A stretch of 64,000 nt of DNA, taken from Planctomycetota bacterium (lineage in GTDB: Bacteria > Planctomycetota > UBA1135 > UBA2386). Below are positions 1 to 8,717 of this stretch, piece by piece. The notes under the pieces are model-generated. The model saw only the letters and a list, made by a program, of their open reading frames with translations, had not been told where the DNA came from and did no database searches. Made by a program: the position numbers and the translations under genes. The stretch is taken from positions 62,001-126,000 of the forward strand of contig JANQJF010000097.1 of NCBI GenBank assembly GCA_028281765.1. The letters run 5' to 3'. The first letter of the stretch is position 1, and every line of letters begins with the position of its first letter.

Positions 1-280
1 CGTGGCGCTGGCCCGCGAACTGATCGGCACCCTCAAGGGGGACGGCGTCCCGCGGCGCAACGCCGCGGGCATGGACGGCGAAACCGGCTGGGTGCTACTC
101 GACTTCGACGAGGTCGTGGTGCATCTGTTCGTCGACGAGTCGCGCGACTTCTACGACCTCGAGAACCTGTGGAGCGATGCGCCGCGCGTCGACTTCACCC
201 CACGAGAACAGTCCGGGACGAGCCCCGACGCCGACGGCGTAAGCGGGGCGATTTTCCCGGATGCCGTCTCCGGTTCCTGA
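1..280 (+). CDS. rsfS: Ribosome silencing factor RsfS (Iojap family), 3' part only
   Basis: RsfS binds ribosomal protein uL14 and blocks joining of the ribosomal subunits when nutrients run short. The gene is cut by the window edge, so only the last 92 or so codons are present. What is visible is the conserved C-terminal half of the Iojap domain: GWVLLDFDEVVVHLF, then SRDFYDLENLWSDAP, the typical end of the family. About 30 residues follow (FTPREQSGTSPDADG and on) that look like an unstructured tail. The family assignment is secure from the motif; the start lies outside the window. Confidence 0.9.
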   Translation, partial: VALARELIGTLKGDGVPRRNAAGMDGETGWVLLDFDEVVVHLFVDESRDFYDLENLWSDAPRVDFTPREQSGTSPDADGVSGAIFPDAVSGS

Positions 281-397
281 GCGAGCCCCACACTTCCCGC
301 GTCGTTTGCGGCCGCGCGCCTCAATCGACGCGAAGATCCGACCGATGTAGAAATGGTCAGTGGCCTCCCCGGGCCACAGCAGCGCGCGACGAGACTG

Positions 398-2134
398 ATG
401 CCGACGACCCTCGAATGGCAAGAGTTCGAACCCAAGACGTTTGACGCGGCGCGGCGTGACGATCGCCCGCTGCTCGTGGTGATCACCAAGTCCTGGTGCC
501 CCCACAGCAAGCGCCTGCTCCAGACGACGTTCGAAAACGCCGACGTGATCCGCGTCGTGCAGGAAACGTTCGTCCCGATTCTCGTCGACGCCGAACGGCG
601 CCCCGACGTGAACGAGCGCTACGGCTGCGGGTCGTGGCCGACGATCGCCTACCTGACGCCGGACGGCGAGCTGATCGCAAACGACGGATTCCTCGACGCG
701 CCGATCCTGATCGAGAACCTGCGCCGCGTCGACCAGGCTCTGCGCGAGAACCGCGACGAGATCGACGCGCGGCTCAAGAGCCTGTGGAGTCAGAAGTCGT
801 CCTCGAACGGCGACCACGGCGTCCTCAATCAGCAGATCATCGAGGACGTCGCCGACGCGATCTACGAGAAGTTCGACCACCGCTACGGCGGCTGGGGCGA
901 GAGCTCCAAATTCCCGCACCCCGAGGCGATCGACTTCGCGCTCGTGCAGGTGGCGAAGAAGAAGGACCCGCGCATGCACGAGGTCGTGACGCTGACCCTC
1001 GACAAGATGCTCGAGGGCGCGATCCACGACCCGGTCGACGGCGGCTTCTACCGCTACTCCAAGACTGCGGACTGGCGGAACCCGGACTACGAGAAGCTGC
1101 TCGACGCGAACGCGATGCGGCTGCGCTGCTACCTCGAGGGCTATCAGGTGTTCGGCTCGGCGGCCTACCGTAGGTGCGCCGAGGGCATCGTCGATTGGCT
1201 GTGCCGCTTCATGCTCGACGAGGAGACGGGCGGCTTCTTCAGCAGCGCCGACGCCGACCCCGACTACTACCTCCTCGACCGCGAAGGCCGCGACCGCCGC
1301 GACCGCCCTCGCGTCGACCGCACGATCTACGCGAACTCGAACGCGATCACGATCTCGTCGCTGCTCAAGGCATCGCTCGTGCTCGAACGCGAAGACCTAC
1401 GCGACGTCGCACAGCGCACGCTCGGCTTCCTGCTCGAGAACCTCTATGACGAGCGCGACGGCGTCTTCCACTACTGGGACGGCACCTACCACTTGCCCGG
1501 CATGCTGTCGGACCAGGCCTACATGATCCGCGCGCTCGTCGACGCGTCACAGCACACCGGCAACGCCGACCTGTTGCTCCCCGCCGAGCGCATCGCCGAG
1601 CTCGCGATCGAGCAGCAGCGCGCCCCCGACGGTGGCTTCTACGACATCCTCCACGACTCGCGTCAGCCCGGTTCGATGCAGCGCCGCAACCGCAGTATCC
1701 TCGAGAACTCGGTGATGGCGGAGTCGCTGCTACGCCTGTCGTACCTCGCGCGTCGCCCCGAGTTCCACGACGAGGCGGTGCAGACGCTCGAAGCGTTCTC
1801 GAACGACTTCAAGGAGTACGGCTACTACGTCGCCGGCTTCGGCCGCGCCGTGGACCTGATCTTCTACGTGCCGCTGACGGTCACGATCGTCGGCGACAGC
1901 GACGACCCCGCGACGCTTGCGCTGCGCGACGCCGCGCTCGAGACCTACGTGCCGTCGCGCATCGTGCAGAGCCTGGATCCCAAGCGGGATCCGGTACTAC
2001 TCGGGCGCAGTGGGATCGAGGCGGGCGAGAAGCCGTGTGCGTATCTCGCGCTCGGACGCGAGACGCGCGGCATGGCGCAAGTGCCGGACGAGCTGCTGCG
2101 AAAGATGGCGGAGCTCGAAGAGCAGCGGCGCTGA
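398..2134 (+). CDS. DUF255 (YyaL/SSP411-type) thioredoxin-like protein
   Basis: A 578-residue protein with an N-terminal thioredoxin-like DUF255 domain (about residues 5-125) followed by an (alpha/alpha)6-barrel-like region (about 150-560), the architecture of bacterial YyaL and human SPATA20. The molecular role of the family is not settled. I chose the ATG at 398 because the family-like sequence LEWQEFEPKTFDAARRD begins there; an in-frame ATG at 353 adds 15 unconserved residues. Oddity: relatives usually carry a CxWCH-type redox motif, but here the equivalent segment reads SWCPHSKRLL with one cysteine, so a two-cysteine dithiol is absent. A downstream GSWPTIAYLTPDG segment matches the thioredoxin-fold cis-Pro loop. 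It follows rsfS on the same strand after about 117 bases. Confidence 0.85.
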   Translation: MPTTLEWQEFEPKTFDAARRDDRPLLVVITKSWCPHSKRLLQTTFENADVIRVVQETFVPILVDAERRPDVNERYGCGSWPTIAYLTPDGELIANDGFLDAPILIENLRRVDQALRENRDEIDARLKSLWSQKSSSNGDHGVLNQQIIEDVADAIYEKFDHRYGGWGESSKFPHPEAIDFALVQVAKKKDPRMHEVVTLTLDKMLEGAIHDPVDGGFYRYSKTADWRNPDYEKLLDANAMRLRCYLEGYQVFGSAAYRRCAEGIVDWLCRFMLDEETGGFFSSADADPDYYLLDREGRDRRDRPRVDRTIYANSNAITISSLLKASLVLEREDLRDVAQRTLGFLLENLYDERDGVFHYWDGTYHLPGMLSDQAYMIRALVDASQHTGNADLLLPAERIAELAIEQQRAPDGGFYDILHDSRQPGSMQRRNRSILENSVMAESLLRLSYLARRPEFHDEAVQTLEAFSNDFKEYGYYVAGFGRAVDLIFYVPLTVTIVGDSDDPATLALRDAALETYVPSRIVQSLDPKRDPVLLGRSGIEAGEKPCAYLALGRETRGMAQVPDELLRKMAELEEQRR

Positions 2135-2147
2135 GCTGAGTCTCGGA

Positions 2148-2516
2148 CTACGGATCACCGGGGAACTGATACCACCCCCGGCCCATCTCGCCCGTCTGCC
2201 ATCCGGTATCGACTTCTTCGAACGGCGTGTCGACTTCACCCCAGGTCCACGTCTCGGGGAAATCGCTCCCGTCGTCGACCAGGACCTCGTCGGCGCATTG
2301 GTACGCAACGGAAATCTCGATGACCTCGTCGTCTTCGTTCGAGATGAAGATCAAGTAGACCTCGACGCAGTCCTCCTCGAACAGGAACTCCGCGGTCATG
2401 GTAAGAGGAGGTCCTCCGGCGAAGTCCCACACACCCACGTCCAGTCGCGGTGCGTCCTGCGCGAGCAGAGCAGCTGGGGCGAACAGAAGGGCGAACAAGA
2501 AGAAGAATTTCTGCAT
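2148..2516 (-). CDS. Small secreted protein of unknown function
   Basis: A 122-residue protein whose first 19 or so residues (MQKFFFLFALLFAPAALLAQ) are a textbook Sec signal peptide with an AQD-type cleavage site. The ATG at 2516 was chosen because this signal begins there. The mature part is acidic and beta-rich, with two cysteines (in EEDCVEV and AYQCADE) about 25 residues apart that could form a disulfide. I recognise no family. It converges on the DUF255 gene (13 bases between stops) and is divergent from the DUF1549/DUF1553 gene. Confidence 0.65.
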   Translation of the reverse strand: MQKFFFLFALLFAPAALLAQDAPRLDVGVWDFAGGPPLTMTAEFLFEEDCVEVYLIFISNEDDEVIEISVAYQCADEVLVDDGSDFPETWTWGEVDTPFEEVDTGWQTGEMGRGWYQFPGDP

Positions 2517-2725
2517 GACGATGATCTCGATCGATGGGGGCGCGCGAAGAGCACGCGCAGGACACAACCGGGGTGCCGAGACGAGCCGGAGATAACACGA
2601 ATTCCTGCATCGCCGGGTCGATCAAGTGCCAGGGAAGTTCGCGCGTCGGTCAGGGGTCCGCAGGAGCGAACGAACGATCCTGCTACACTCCTCCGCACCG
2701 ACTCTCCGTCATCCCCCCTCGCAGG

Positions 2726-5707
2726 ATGCTCGGCACAAGACACGCCCTCCCCCTCGTTCTGACCCTGGCCCACGCGCTCCCTCTCTCCGCTCAGGTCGAG
2801 ATGCGCCCCGCGGAACCCGTGCGGTTCAACCGCGATGTCCGGCCGATCCTGTCGAACAGCTGCTACCGTTGCCACGGCCCGGACGCGGGCTCGCGCAAAG
2901 CGGGACTGCGACTCGACGTGCGCGACGACGCGATCGCGAGGCGCGATTCCGGCGCCGCGATCGTGCCGGGTGACGCCGCGCGCAGCCTGTTGATCCAGCG
3001 CGTCGCCCACGCGGACCTCGACGAGCGCATGCCGCCGCACGACAAGGCGGACGCGCTGACGAACGTGGAGATCGAGACCCTGCGTCGATGGATCGACGAG
3101 GGCGCCCGATGGCAAGCGCACTGGTCGCTCGAACCGCTCGTGAGCCCGGCGATTCCCGACGTCGAGAACGCGTCGTTCGTACGCAATCCTGTCGACCGGT
3201 TTCTGGCGCGAAGGCTCGACGCAGTCGGGATGGAGCCGTCTGCGCAAGCGGATCCACGCACGCTGATCCGTCGACTCCACGTCGACCTGATCGGCATGCC
3301 GCCGCCACCCGAACGGGTGCGCGCGTTCGTCGCGGATCCGAGCGATGCGCTCTACGAGTCGATCGTCGACGACCTCCTCGCATCCACGCAACACGCTGAG
3401 CGCCTGACCGTCTACTGGCTCGACCTCGTGCGCTACGGGGACAGCTCGGGGATCCACGGCGACCAGCCGATCAGCATGTCGCCGTATCGCGATTGGGTGA
3501 TCGACGCGTTCCACGAGAACATGCCGTTCGACCGGTTCACCCGCGACCAGCTCGCGGGCGACCTGCTCCCGAACGCGACGCTGCAGCAGCGGGTCGCTTC
3601 GGGCTACAACCGCCTGAACATGAAGACTGCCGAGGGCGGCGCGCAGGAAGCCGAATACCTCGCGAAGTACGCGGCCGACCGCGTGCGCACGACGGCAACG
3701 GTCTGGCTCGGCGCGACCCTCGGCTGCGCCGAGTGCCACGACCACAAGTTCGACCCGTTCACGGCGCGCGACTTCTACCGCATGGCGGCGTTCTTCGCGG
3801 ATCTCGACCACAAGGGCTACTACGCGGACGCCCATCGAACCGGCAATTGGGGTCCGAAGGTCGGAGTCCCGACCGACGCGCAAGCCGAGGAGCTCGCGGA
3901 GCGGCGCGCGGTCGCGGACCGGCTCGACCAAGAACTGAATACGGACTCCCCCGAACGGGCACGAACTCGCAAGGCCTGGGAAACGCAGACGCTGCAACAC
4001 CTCGCCGAACAGCGCCCGCCCGTGCTCGGCCAATGGCGCAAGATCGGCCCCTTCCGCGCCAAGGGTCACCGCGCCGCATTCGACACGGCGTTCGGCCCCG
4101 AGGCGCCCGATGGCACCGACCCGAGTCGCCCGATCCGATCCCTGCGCTGGGAAGAGAAGCCCGAGTGGCGCGACGGCGCGATCCATCGACTGCACGGCGA
4201 CAACTCGGCGACGTATCTCTACCGCGAAGTCGAGAGCTCCGTCGAGCAGAACGCGCAGCTGTCGCTGGGCAGCGACGACGCGATCAAGCTGTGGGTCAAC
4301 GGCGAATCGGTGCTCGACAAGTTCGTCGCGCGCGGCGTGCAGCCCGGTCAGGAGAAGCCGGAGATCCACCTGCGTCGCGGCCGCAACACGCTGCTGATGA
4401 AGATCACGAACGGCGGCGGCGGCTACGGCTTCTACTTCGAGCTCGGCGACTCCGGCCCGCCGGAGCCGATCGTGGCGATTCTGAAGACGAACGAAAGCGA
4501 ACGCACGGACGAACAACGCCGCACGATCCGCGAGCACTACCGACAGCACGCCCCAGAGCTCACGGAGCTTCGCCGCCGCCTCGCGGCGGCCGAGCGAAGC
4601 CTCACGGACCTCGAGAAGACCGTCACCACGACTCTCGTGTCGCGCACCCGGGACGAGCCGCGGCTCACGCGCGTGCTACATCGCGGAGACTGGCAGGACG
4701 AGTCGGGCGACGTCGTACAGCCGGGCGTGCCCGCCTGCCTGCCCGGCGCCGGAGACTTCGACACCTCGCGCCGAACCCGCCTCGACCTCGCGAATTGGAT
4801 CGTGCGCAACGACAACCCGCTGCCGGCGCGCGTGATGGTCAATCGCCTGTGGAAGCTCTGCTTCGGCCGCGGGCTCTCCCCGATCCTCGACGACCTCGGC
4901 GCCCAGGGCGAACGACCGGAGCAGCTCGCGTTGATGGAATGGCTCGCGAGCGAGTTCCGTCGGGACTGGAACGTCCGGAGACTGCTCCGGCTCATCGTGA
5001 CGTCGGGCGCGTATCGGCAGTCTTCCGAAGTCAGCGCGCGTGCGCGGGAACGCGATCCGGAGAACCGGCTGTTCGCCCGGCAGAACCGCTTCCGCTTCGA
5101 CGCCGAGTTCGTGCGCGACCAGGCGCTCGCGGTGAGCGGCCTCCTCGATCCGACCGTGGGCGGCCCGAGCGTCAAGCCGTACCAGCCTGCCGGCTACTGG
5201 GCCGAGCTCAACTTCCCGAAGCGTCGCTGGGTCGCGGACCCGGGTGACGCCCAGTATCGACGCGGACTCTACACGCACTGGCAGCGCACGTTCTTGCATC
5301 CGAGCCTGCGCGCATTCGACGCGCCGAGTCGCGAGGAGTGCACGGCGGAGCGCCCGCGATCGAACACCCCGCTGCAGGCGCTGGCCCTGCTGAACGACCC
5401 GACGTACGTCGAAGCCGCGCGCGTGCTCGCGGCGCGCACGCTCGCCGAGGACGGCGAGTTCGAGACGCGACTCGTATGCATGTTCGACCGCGTGCTCCAA
5501 CGCGTGCCGCGAGCGGACGAAGTCGCGACCCTGCGGCACCTGTTCGATGCGCAGCACGCCCGCTATGCCGAGGACCCGACGGCGGCGACGGCGGTGTCCA
5601 CCGTCGGGCAGGCCGCTCGCCCCACCGTCGACCCGACCGAGCACGCCGCGTGGACAGCCGTAGCTCGCGCGCTCCTCAACCTGCACGAAGCGATCACCCG
5701 GTACTGA
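2726..5707 (+). CDS. Secreted PSCyt1-DUF1549-DUF1553 (PSD1) planctomycete protein
   Basis: A 993-residue exported protein with the characteristic planctomycete arrangement. It has a signal peptide (residues 1-22), a PSCyt1 haem-binding motif CYRCH at 46-50, and a DUF1549 region from about 145 that contains a second CxxCH (CAECHDHKFDP). A central sugar-binding/PA14-like beta domain follows (about 425-570, with SLGSDDAIKLWVNGES), then DUF1553 from about 670 to the end. Such proteins are encoded beside DUF1501 proteins and are proposed to act in envelope polysaccharide or sulfated-glycan use, but the reaction is unproven. The ATG at 2726 begins the signal peptide; the frame is open 190 bases further upstream without conserved sequence. 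The DUF1501 gene follows after 2 bases, so the two are surely cotranscribed. Confidence 0.92.
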   Translation: MLGTRHALPLVLTLAHALPLSAQVEMRPAEPVRFNRDVRPILSNSCYRCHGPDAGSRKAGLRLDVRDDAIARRDSGAAIVPGDAARSLLIQRVAHADLDERMPPHDKADALTNVEIETLRRWIDEGARWQAHWSLEPLVSPAIPDVENASFVRNPVDRFLARRLDAVGMEPSAQADPRTLIRRLHVDLIGMPPPPERVRAFVADPSDALYESIVDDLLASTQHAERLTVYWLDLVRYGDSSGIHGDQPISMSPYRDWVIDAFHENMPFDRFTRDQLAGDLLPNATLQQRVASGYNRLNMKTAEGGAQEAEYLAKYAADRVRTTATVWLGATLGCAECHDHKFDPFTARDFYRMAAFFADLDHKGYYADAHRTGNWGPKVGVPTDAQAEELAERRAVADRLDQELNTDSPERARTRKAWETQTLQHLAEQRPPVLGQWRKIGPFRAKGHRAAFDTAFGPEAPDGTDPSRPIRSLRWEEKPEWRDGAIHRLHGDNSATYLYREVESSVEQNAQLSLGSDDAIKLWVNGESVLDKFVARGVQPGQEKPEIHLRRGRNTLLMKITNGGGGYGFYFELGDSGPPEPIVAILKTNESERTDEQRRTIREHYRQHAPELTELRRRLAAAERSLTDLEKTVTTTLVSRTRDEPRLTRVLHRGDWQDESGDVVQPGVPACLPGAGDFDTSRRTRLDLANWIVRNDNPLPARVMVNRLWKLCFGRGLSPILDDLGAQGERPEQLALMEWLASEFRRDWNVRRLLRLIVTSGAYRQSSEVSARARERDPENRLFARQNRFRFDAEFVRDQALAVSGLLDPTVGGPSVKPYQPAGYWAELNFPKRRWVADPGDAQYRRGLYTHWQRTFLHPSLRAFDAPSREECTAERPRSNTPLQALALLNDPTYVEAARVLAARTLAEDGEFETRLVCMFDRVLQRVPRADEVATLRHLFDAQHARYAEDPTAATAVSTVGQAARPTVDPTEHAAWTAVARALLNLHEAITRY

Positions 5708-5709
5708 CG

Positions 5710-7101
5710 ATGCGAGATCCCCAACCGAAGACGAGCGTCGAACAGCGCCGAGCGTTCTTGAAGGCTGCGGCCACCGCGGGGGCTGGCGCGATGCTGCCGG
5801 GGCCCCTCGCGGCGACGAGCCATGGGTATCGCGTGGGCAATGCGCGCGCGAAGCGAGTCATCCACCTGTGCATGGCCGGCGGGATGTCGCACCTCGAGTC
5901 GTTCGACCACAAGCCCGAGCTGCGTCGGATGCACGGCCAGCCGATGCCTGAGTCGTTCACGAAGGGACAGCCGATCGCGCAGCTGCAGGGCAAGCGACTG
6001 ACTTGCCTCGCGCCGCAGTTCGGGTTTGCGCGACACGGGGACTCGGGACAGGAGATCAGTGACGCGTTCCCGTTCATGGCGAGGATCGCGGACGACATCT
6101 GCATCGTGCGATCGATGCAGACCGAGCAGATCAACCACGACCCAGCGCACACGTTCTTCAACACGGGCACGTCGATCTCGGGCCGGCCGAGTATGGGCTC
6201 GTGGCTCCTGCACGCGATCGGCAGCGAGTGCTCGGATCTGCCCGGCTACGTCGTGCTCACCTCGGTCGGGCGCGGCGGGCAGTCGCAGCCGATCGCCGCG
6301 CGTCAGTGGCACAGCGGCTTCCTGCCATCGAACCTGCAGGGCGTGCAGCTCCAATCGATCGGCCCCGCCGTCCACTACGTGTCTCCGCCACCGGGCGTCG
6401 GCATGACCGACCAACGCGCCCTGCTCGACGCAATCGCCGAGCTCAACCGCGGCTTCGCCGGCAGCGTGGACGATCCGGAGATCGCCGCACGCGTGCAGCA
6501 GTACGAGCTCGCCTACCGCATGCAGACGAGCGTGCCGGAACTGACGGACTTCACCGACGAGTCCGAGCGCACGCTCGAGATGTACGGCACCCGCGGTGGC
6601 GACGGCAGCTACGCGAGCAACTGCCTGATGGCGCGCCGCCTCGCCGAACGCGGCGTCCGCTTCATCCAGCTCTACCACCGCGGATGGGACCACCACAGCG
6701 GCATCCAACGCGGCTTCTCGATCGCGGCCAAGGAGGTCGACCGAGCCACGACCGCACTCGTGCTCGACCTCGAGCAGCGTGGACTCCTCGACGACACGCT
6801 GATCGTCTTCGGCGGCGAGTTCGGCCGCACGCCGATGGCCCAGGGCAACGGCCGCGACCATCACATCCGCGCGTTCTCGACCTGGCTGTGCGGCGGCGGC
6901 ATCCGCGGCGGGATCACGCACGGCGCCACGGACGAGCTCGGCTACTACGCCGTCGAGGACGTCGTCCACGTGCACGACCTCCACGCGACGATGCTCCACC
7001 TCTTCGGTATCGACCACGAGAAGCTGACGCATCGGTACCGGGGTCGCGACTTCCGACTGACGGACGTCGCGGGACACGTGGTCCGAGCGTTGCTGGCGTA
7101 A
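5710..7101 (+). CDS. DUF1501 protein with Tat signal (alkaline-phosphatase-like fold)
   Basis: A 463-residue protein opening with a twin-arginine signal, RRAFLKAAATAGAGAML at about residues 13-29, so it is probably exported folded. The body matches DUF1501, a family related to the sulfatase/alkaline phosphatase superfamily: HLCMAGGMSHLESFDHKPEL near the start, YHRGWDHHSGI and VFGGEFGRTPMAQGNGRDHH further on. The His/Asp/Glu-rich motifs are plausible metal ligands. It starts 2 bases after the DUF1549/DUF1553 gene, the standard gene pair in Planctomycetota, and probably works with it on a cell-surface substrate that the sequence does not reveal. The gene runs into a long hairpin at 7153-7214. 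Confidence 0.92.
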   Translation: MRDPQPKTSVEQRRAFLKAAATAGAGAMLPGPLAATSHGYRVGNARAKRVIHLCMAGGMSHLESFDHKPELRRMHGQPMPESFTKGQPIAQLQGKRLTCLAPQFGFARHGDSGQEISDAFPFMARIADDICIVRSMQTEQINHDPAHTFFNTGTSISGRPSMGSWLLHAIGSECSDLPGYVVLTSVGRGGQSQPIAARQWHSGFLPSNLQGVQLQSIGPAVHYVSPPPGVGMTDQRALLDAIAELNRGFAGSVDDPEIAARVQQYELAYRMQTSVPELTDFTDESERTLEMYGTRGGDGSYASNCLMARRLAERGVRFIQLYHRGWDHHSGIQRGFSIAAKEVDRATTALVLDLEQRGLLDDTLIVFGGEFGRTPMAQGNGRDHHIRAFSTWLCGGGIRGGITHGATDELGYYAVEDVVHVHDLHATMLHLFGIDHEKLTHRYRGRDFRLTDVAGHVVRALLA

Positions 7102-7152
7102 CGGCACGGTCGGGCACGGCGCTGCGCGCCTGGCACCGCGTCGCGACTGCGT

Positions 7153-7214
7153 GCCGGAGTGGTTTTGGATCACAGCGGCCGCAAGCGGCCGATGTGATCT
7201 AGAACCACTCCGGC
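7153..7214. terminator. Long imperfect hairpin between convergent genes
   Basis: Two 29-base arms (7153-7181 and 7186-7214) form an inverted repeat with three mismatches around a CAAG loop. The right arm includes the stop codon and last codons (PEWF) of the Clp N-domain gene read on the minus strand, so the left arm is an inverted near-copy of that gene's 3' end. It lies where the DUF1501 and Clp-N genes converge and could stop transcription from both sides. There is no T-run after it. Confidence 0.6.
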
Positions 7215-7657
7215 GCGTCTTCCGCTTCCAGCCCCATCGCCTCGAGGATCAGCATCGACACGTACTCCGCCTCGATGCTGAACTCCTTGAGCGTCTCGTA
7301 GCACGAGCCCGCCTTGACCGACATCAAGGCAATCGCGATGTGCTCGGGCAGCACTTCCTTCGAACCGAGCTCGGACGCCGTTTCCTTCGAGCGCTCGAAC
7401 ACCGTCGCGACGTGCCGATTGAACGGCGCGCTCGGCACGGTGACCTCCGGCTCGCGCGGCAGCGACTGGACGTAGCCCGAGAACATGTCCGGGTCGACGC
7501 TCAGGTCCTTGAAGATGTGGTGCAAGCACACGCCTTCGTCGACCGTCAGGCCGTAGATCAGGTGGCCCGTCGCGACGGACTCGTCGCCGAGCTCCTCGGC
7601 GAGGGTCTTCGCGGCTTCGATCGCTTTGAGCGCCTTCTCTGAGTATCCGTCGAACAT
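7199..7657 (-). CDS. Stand-alone Clp N-domain protein (no AAA+ module)
   Basis: A 152-residue protein made of two Clp repeat motifs like the N-domain of ClpA/ClpC: FDGYSEKALKAIEAAKTLAE followed by SVATGHLIYGLTVDEG, then a second copy, VATVFERSKETASELG with VLPEHIAIALMSVKAG. There are no Walker motifs, so it is not an unfoldase. By analogy with ClpS, or with other lone N-domain proteins such as plant ClpT, it might bind substrates or modulate a Clp protease; that is inference. The ATG at 7657 fits the usual MF(E/D)xxS(E/D)(K/R)A start. It is convergent with the DUF1501 gene and followed by the thioesterase pair on the same strand. Confidence 0.8.
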   Translation of the reverse strand: MFDGYSEKALKAIEAAKTLAEELGDESVATGHLIYGLTVDEGVCLHHIFKDLSVDPDMFSGYVQSLPREPEVTVPSAPFNRHVATVFERSKETASELGSKEVLPEHIAIALMSVKAGSCYETLKEFSIEAEYVSMLILEAMGLEAEDAPEWF

Positions 7658-7727
7658 ACTTGGGCTACGGCGTGCGGTGTGCAGCCGGATTGTCGGGCGG
7701 AGAACTGTAGCGAACGGCCCGGACGAG

Positions 7728-7767
7728 GGAAGGCCGGATCAGGATCGGGCCTCGATCCGGGCCTTCC
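7728..7767 (-). terminator. Hairpin overlapping the 3' end of the thioesterase gene
   Basis: The bases at 7728-7740 pair with 7754-7767 (13 base pairs with one bulged G) around a 13-base loop. The right arm lies inside the last codons of the acyl-CoA thioesterase gene, whose stop codon is at 7739-7741. This is a candidate minus-strand terminator; no T-run follows. Confidence 0.4.
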
Positions 7768-8218
7768 GGCGGGCCGTGGCCTCCTCGTGGCGCCGCTTCT
7801 CCTCGTCGGATTCGGGGACGAGGTGCGGAACGGGGCTCGGGCTACCGGTGCTCGGATCCAGGGACACGAACGTCAGATAGGCCGAGGCGACGTGCTGGCG
7901 CTTGCCGCTCGCCCGGTCCTCGGCCCAGACCTTCACGCCGACCTCCATCGAGGTCTTGCCCGCGTAGTTGACCGACGAGCGGAGGACGAGGACCGAGCCG
8001 ACCTTGACCGGCCGGTGGAAGTCGATCTGGTCCGCGGAGGCGGTGACGACCGGCGTGCCCGCGTGGCGGCCGCCGGCGACGGCGGCGCAGATGTCGATCC
8101 AGTGCATGACGCGACCGCCCATGCAGTTGCCGAGGGGGTTCGCATCGTTCGGCAGCACGAGTTCGGTCATCTCGGTCACCGAGGCCGAGACGGTCTTGCT
8201 CGAGTGGGGTTCGGTCAT
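7739..8218 (-). CDS. Hotdog-fold acyl-CoA thioesterase (YciA/ACOT family)
   Basis: A 159-residue single hotdog-domain protein that should hydrolyse acyl-CoA to free acid and CoA in the cytoplasm. Evidence is the family motif LPNDANPLGNCMGGRVMHWI (about residues 25-44), where the family's catalytic Asp/Asn and the GG hot-dog helix sit, then ASADQIDFHRPVKVGSVLVL and SSVNYAGKTSMEVGVKV on the central strands. A charged tail (ESDEEKRRHEEATARRKARI) closes the protein. The start ATG at 8218 overlaps the stop of the preceding lipoprotein gene by four bases, so translation is coupled. Substrate chain length cannot be told from sequence. Confidence 0.88.
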   Translation of the reverse strand: MTEPHSSKTVSASVTEMTELVLPNDANPLGNCMGGRVMHWIDICAAVAGGRHAGTPVVTASADQIDFHRPVKVGSVLVLRSSVNYAGKTSMEVGVKVWAEDRASGKRQHVASAYLTFVSLDPSTGSPSPVPHLVPESDEEKRRHEEATARRKARIEARS

Positions 8219-8628
8219 CGCTCCTTCTGGTCCGCCTTCTTGCGTGCGTTGGCGGCAGCCGTCCCCGGCGAACCGACGATCTCGACCGCCTGGCCGTCGT
8301 CGAAGAGATGCGCGACCCCCTCCTGCATCGGGTAGACGCCGCAGAACTTCTCCCGCTGCTCGAACGGCTCGTACTTGTAGACACGGCCGGAGTCGTCGAT
8401 GTAGCCGAGCCACTGACCCGCGAGGTTCTCGACGCGATAGAAGCGCACCGGCTCCTTCGGATCCTCGATCTCCAGCAGGCGGATCCGTCCGATCGCCGAG
8501 GCGTGGCGCGCGATCGTCCAGCTGTCGATCTCGCGCACCGGACGTGGCGACATCGGACTCAACTCCGGGGTCGACGAGCATCCCGCCGCCAAGACCAACA
8601 CCAGTCCGCATGCCCACCGCCGCAACAT
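8215..8628 (-). CDS. Putative lipoprotein of unknown function
   Basis: A 137-residue protein with a lipoprotein signal: MLRRWACGLVLVLAAGCSS, where LAAGC is a clear lipobox and Cys17 the lipidated residue. The mature part contains a compact beta-rich stretch (IRLLEIEDPKEPVRFYRVEN, then QWLGYIDDSGRVYKYEPFE) and a Lys/Arg-rich end. I do not recognise a family. It overlaps the thioesterase gene by four bases (ATGA), so the two are cotranscribed even though one product is exported and the other cytoplasmic. It is divergent from kbl. Confidence 0.7.
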   Translation of the reverse strand: MLRRWACGLVLVLAAGCSSTPELSPMSPRPVREIDSWTIARHASAIGRIRLLEIEDPKEPVRFYRVENLAGQWLGYIDDSGRVYKYEPFEQREKFCGVYPMQEGVAHLFDDGQAVEIVGSPGTAAANARKKADQKER

Positions 8629-8701
8629 ATTGGCCGCAGCATAAGCCCCGATCCGGGCCGATTCGAGGGACTCGAACGTGCCGCGCCAGAACCCGAACCG
8701 T

Positions 8702-8707
8702 TAGGAT
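8702..8707 (+). promoter_or_regulatory. Candidate -10 element of kbl
   Basis: TAGGAT lies 10 bases before the kbl start codon with no visible Shine-Dalgarno. If used, the transcript would have almost no leader. No convincing -35 box is seen. Confidence 0.3.
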
Positions 8708-8717
8708 CCCGGGCCTC

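Noticed and set aside
2396..4549. 717-codon minus-strand open frame
   Set aside because: Antisense to the DUF1549/DUF1553 gene and incompatible with the small secreted protein at 2148-2516.
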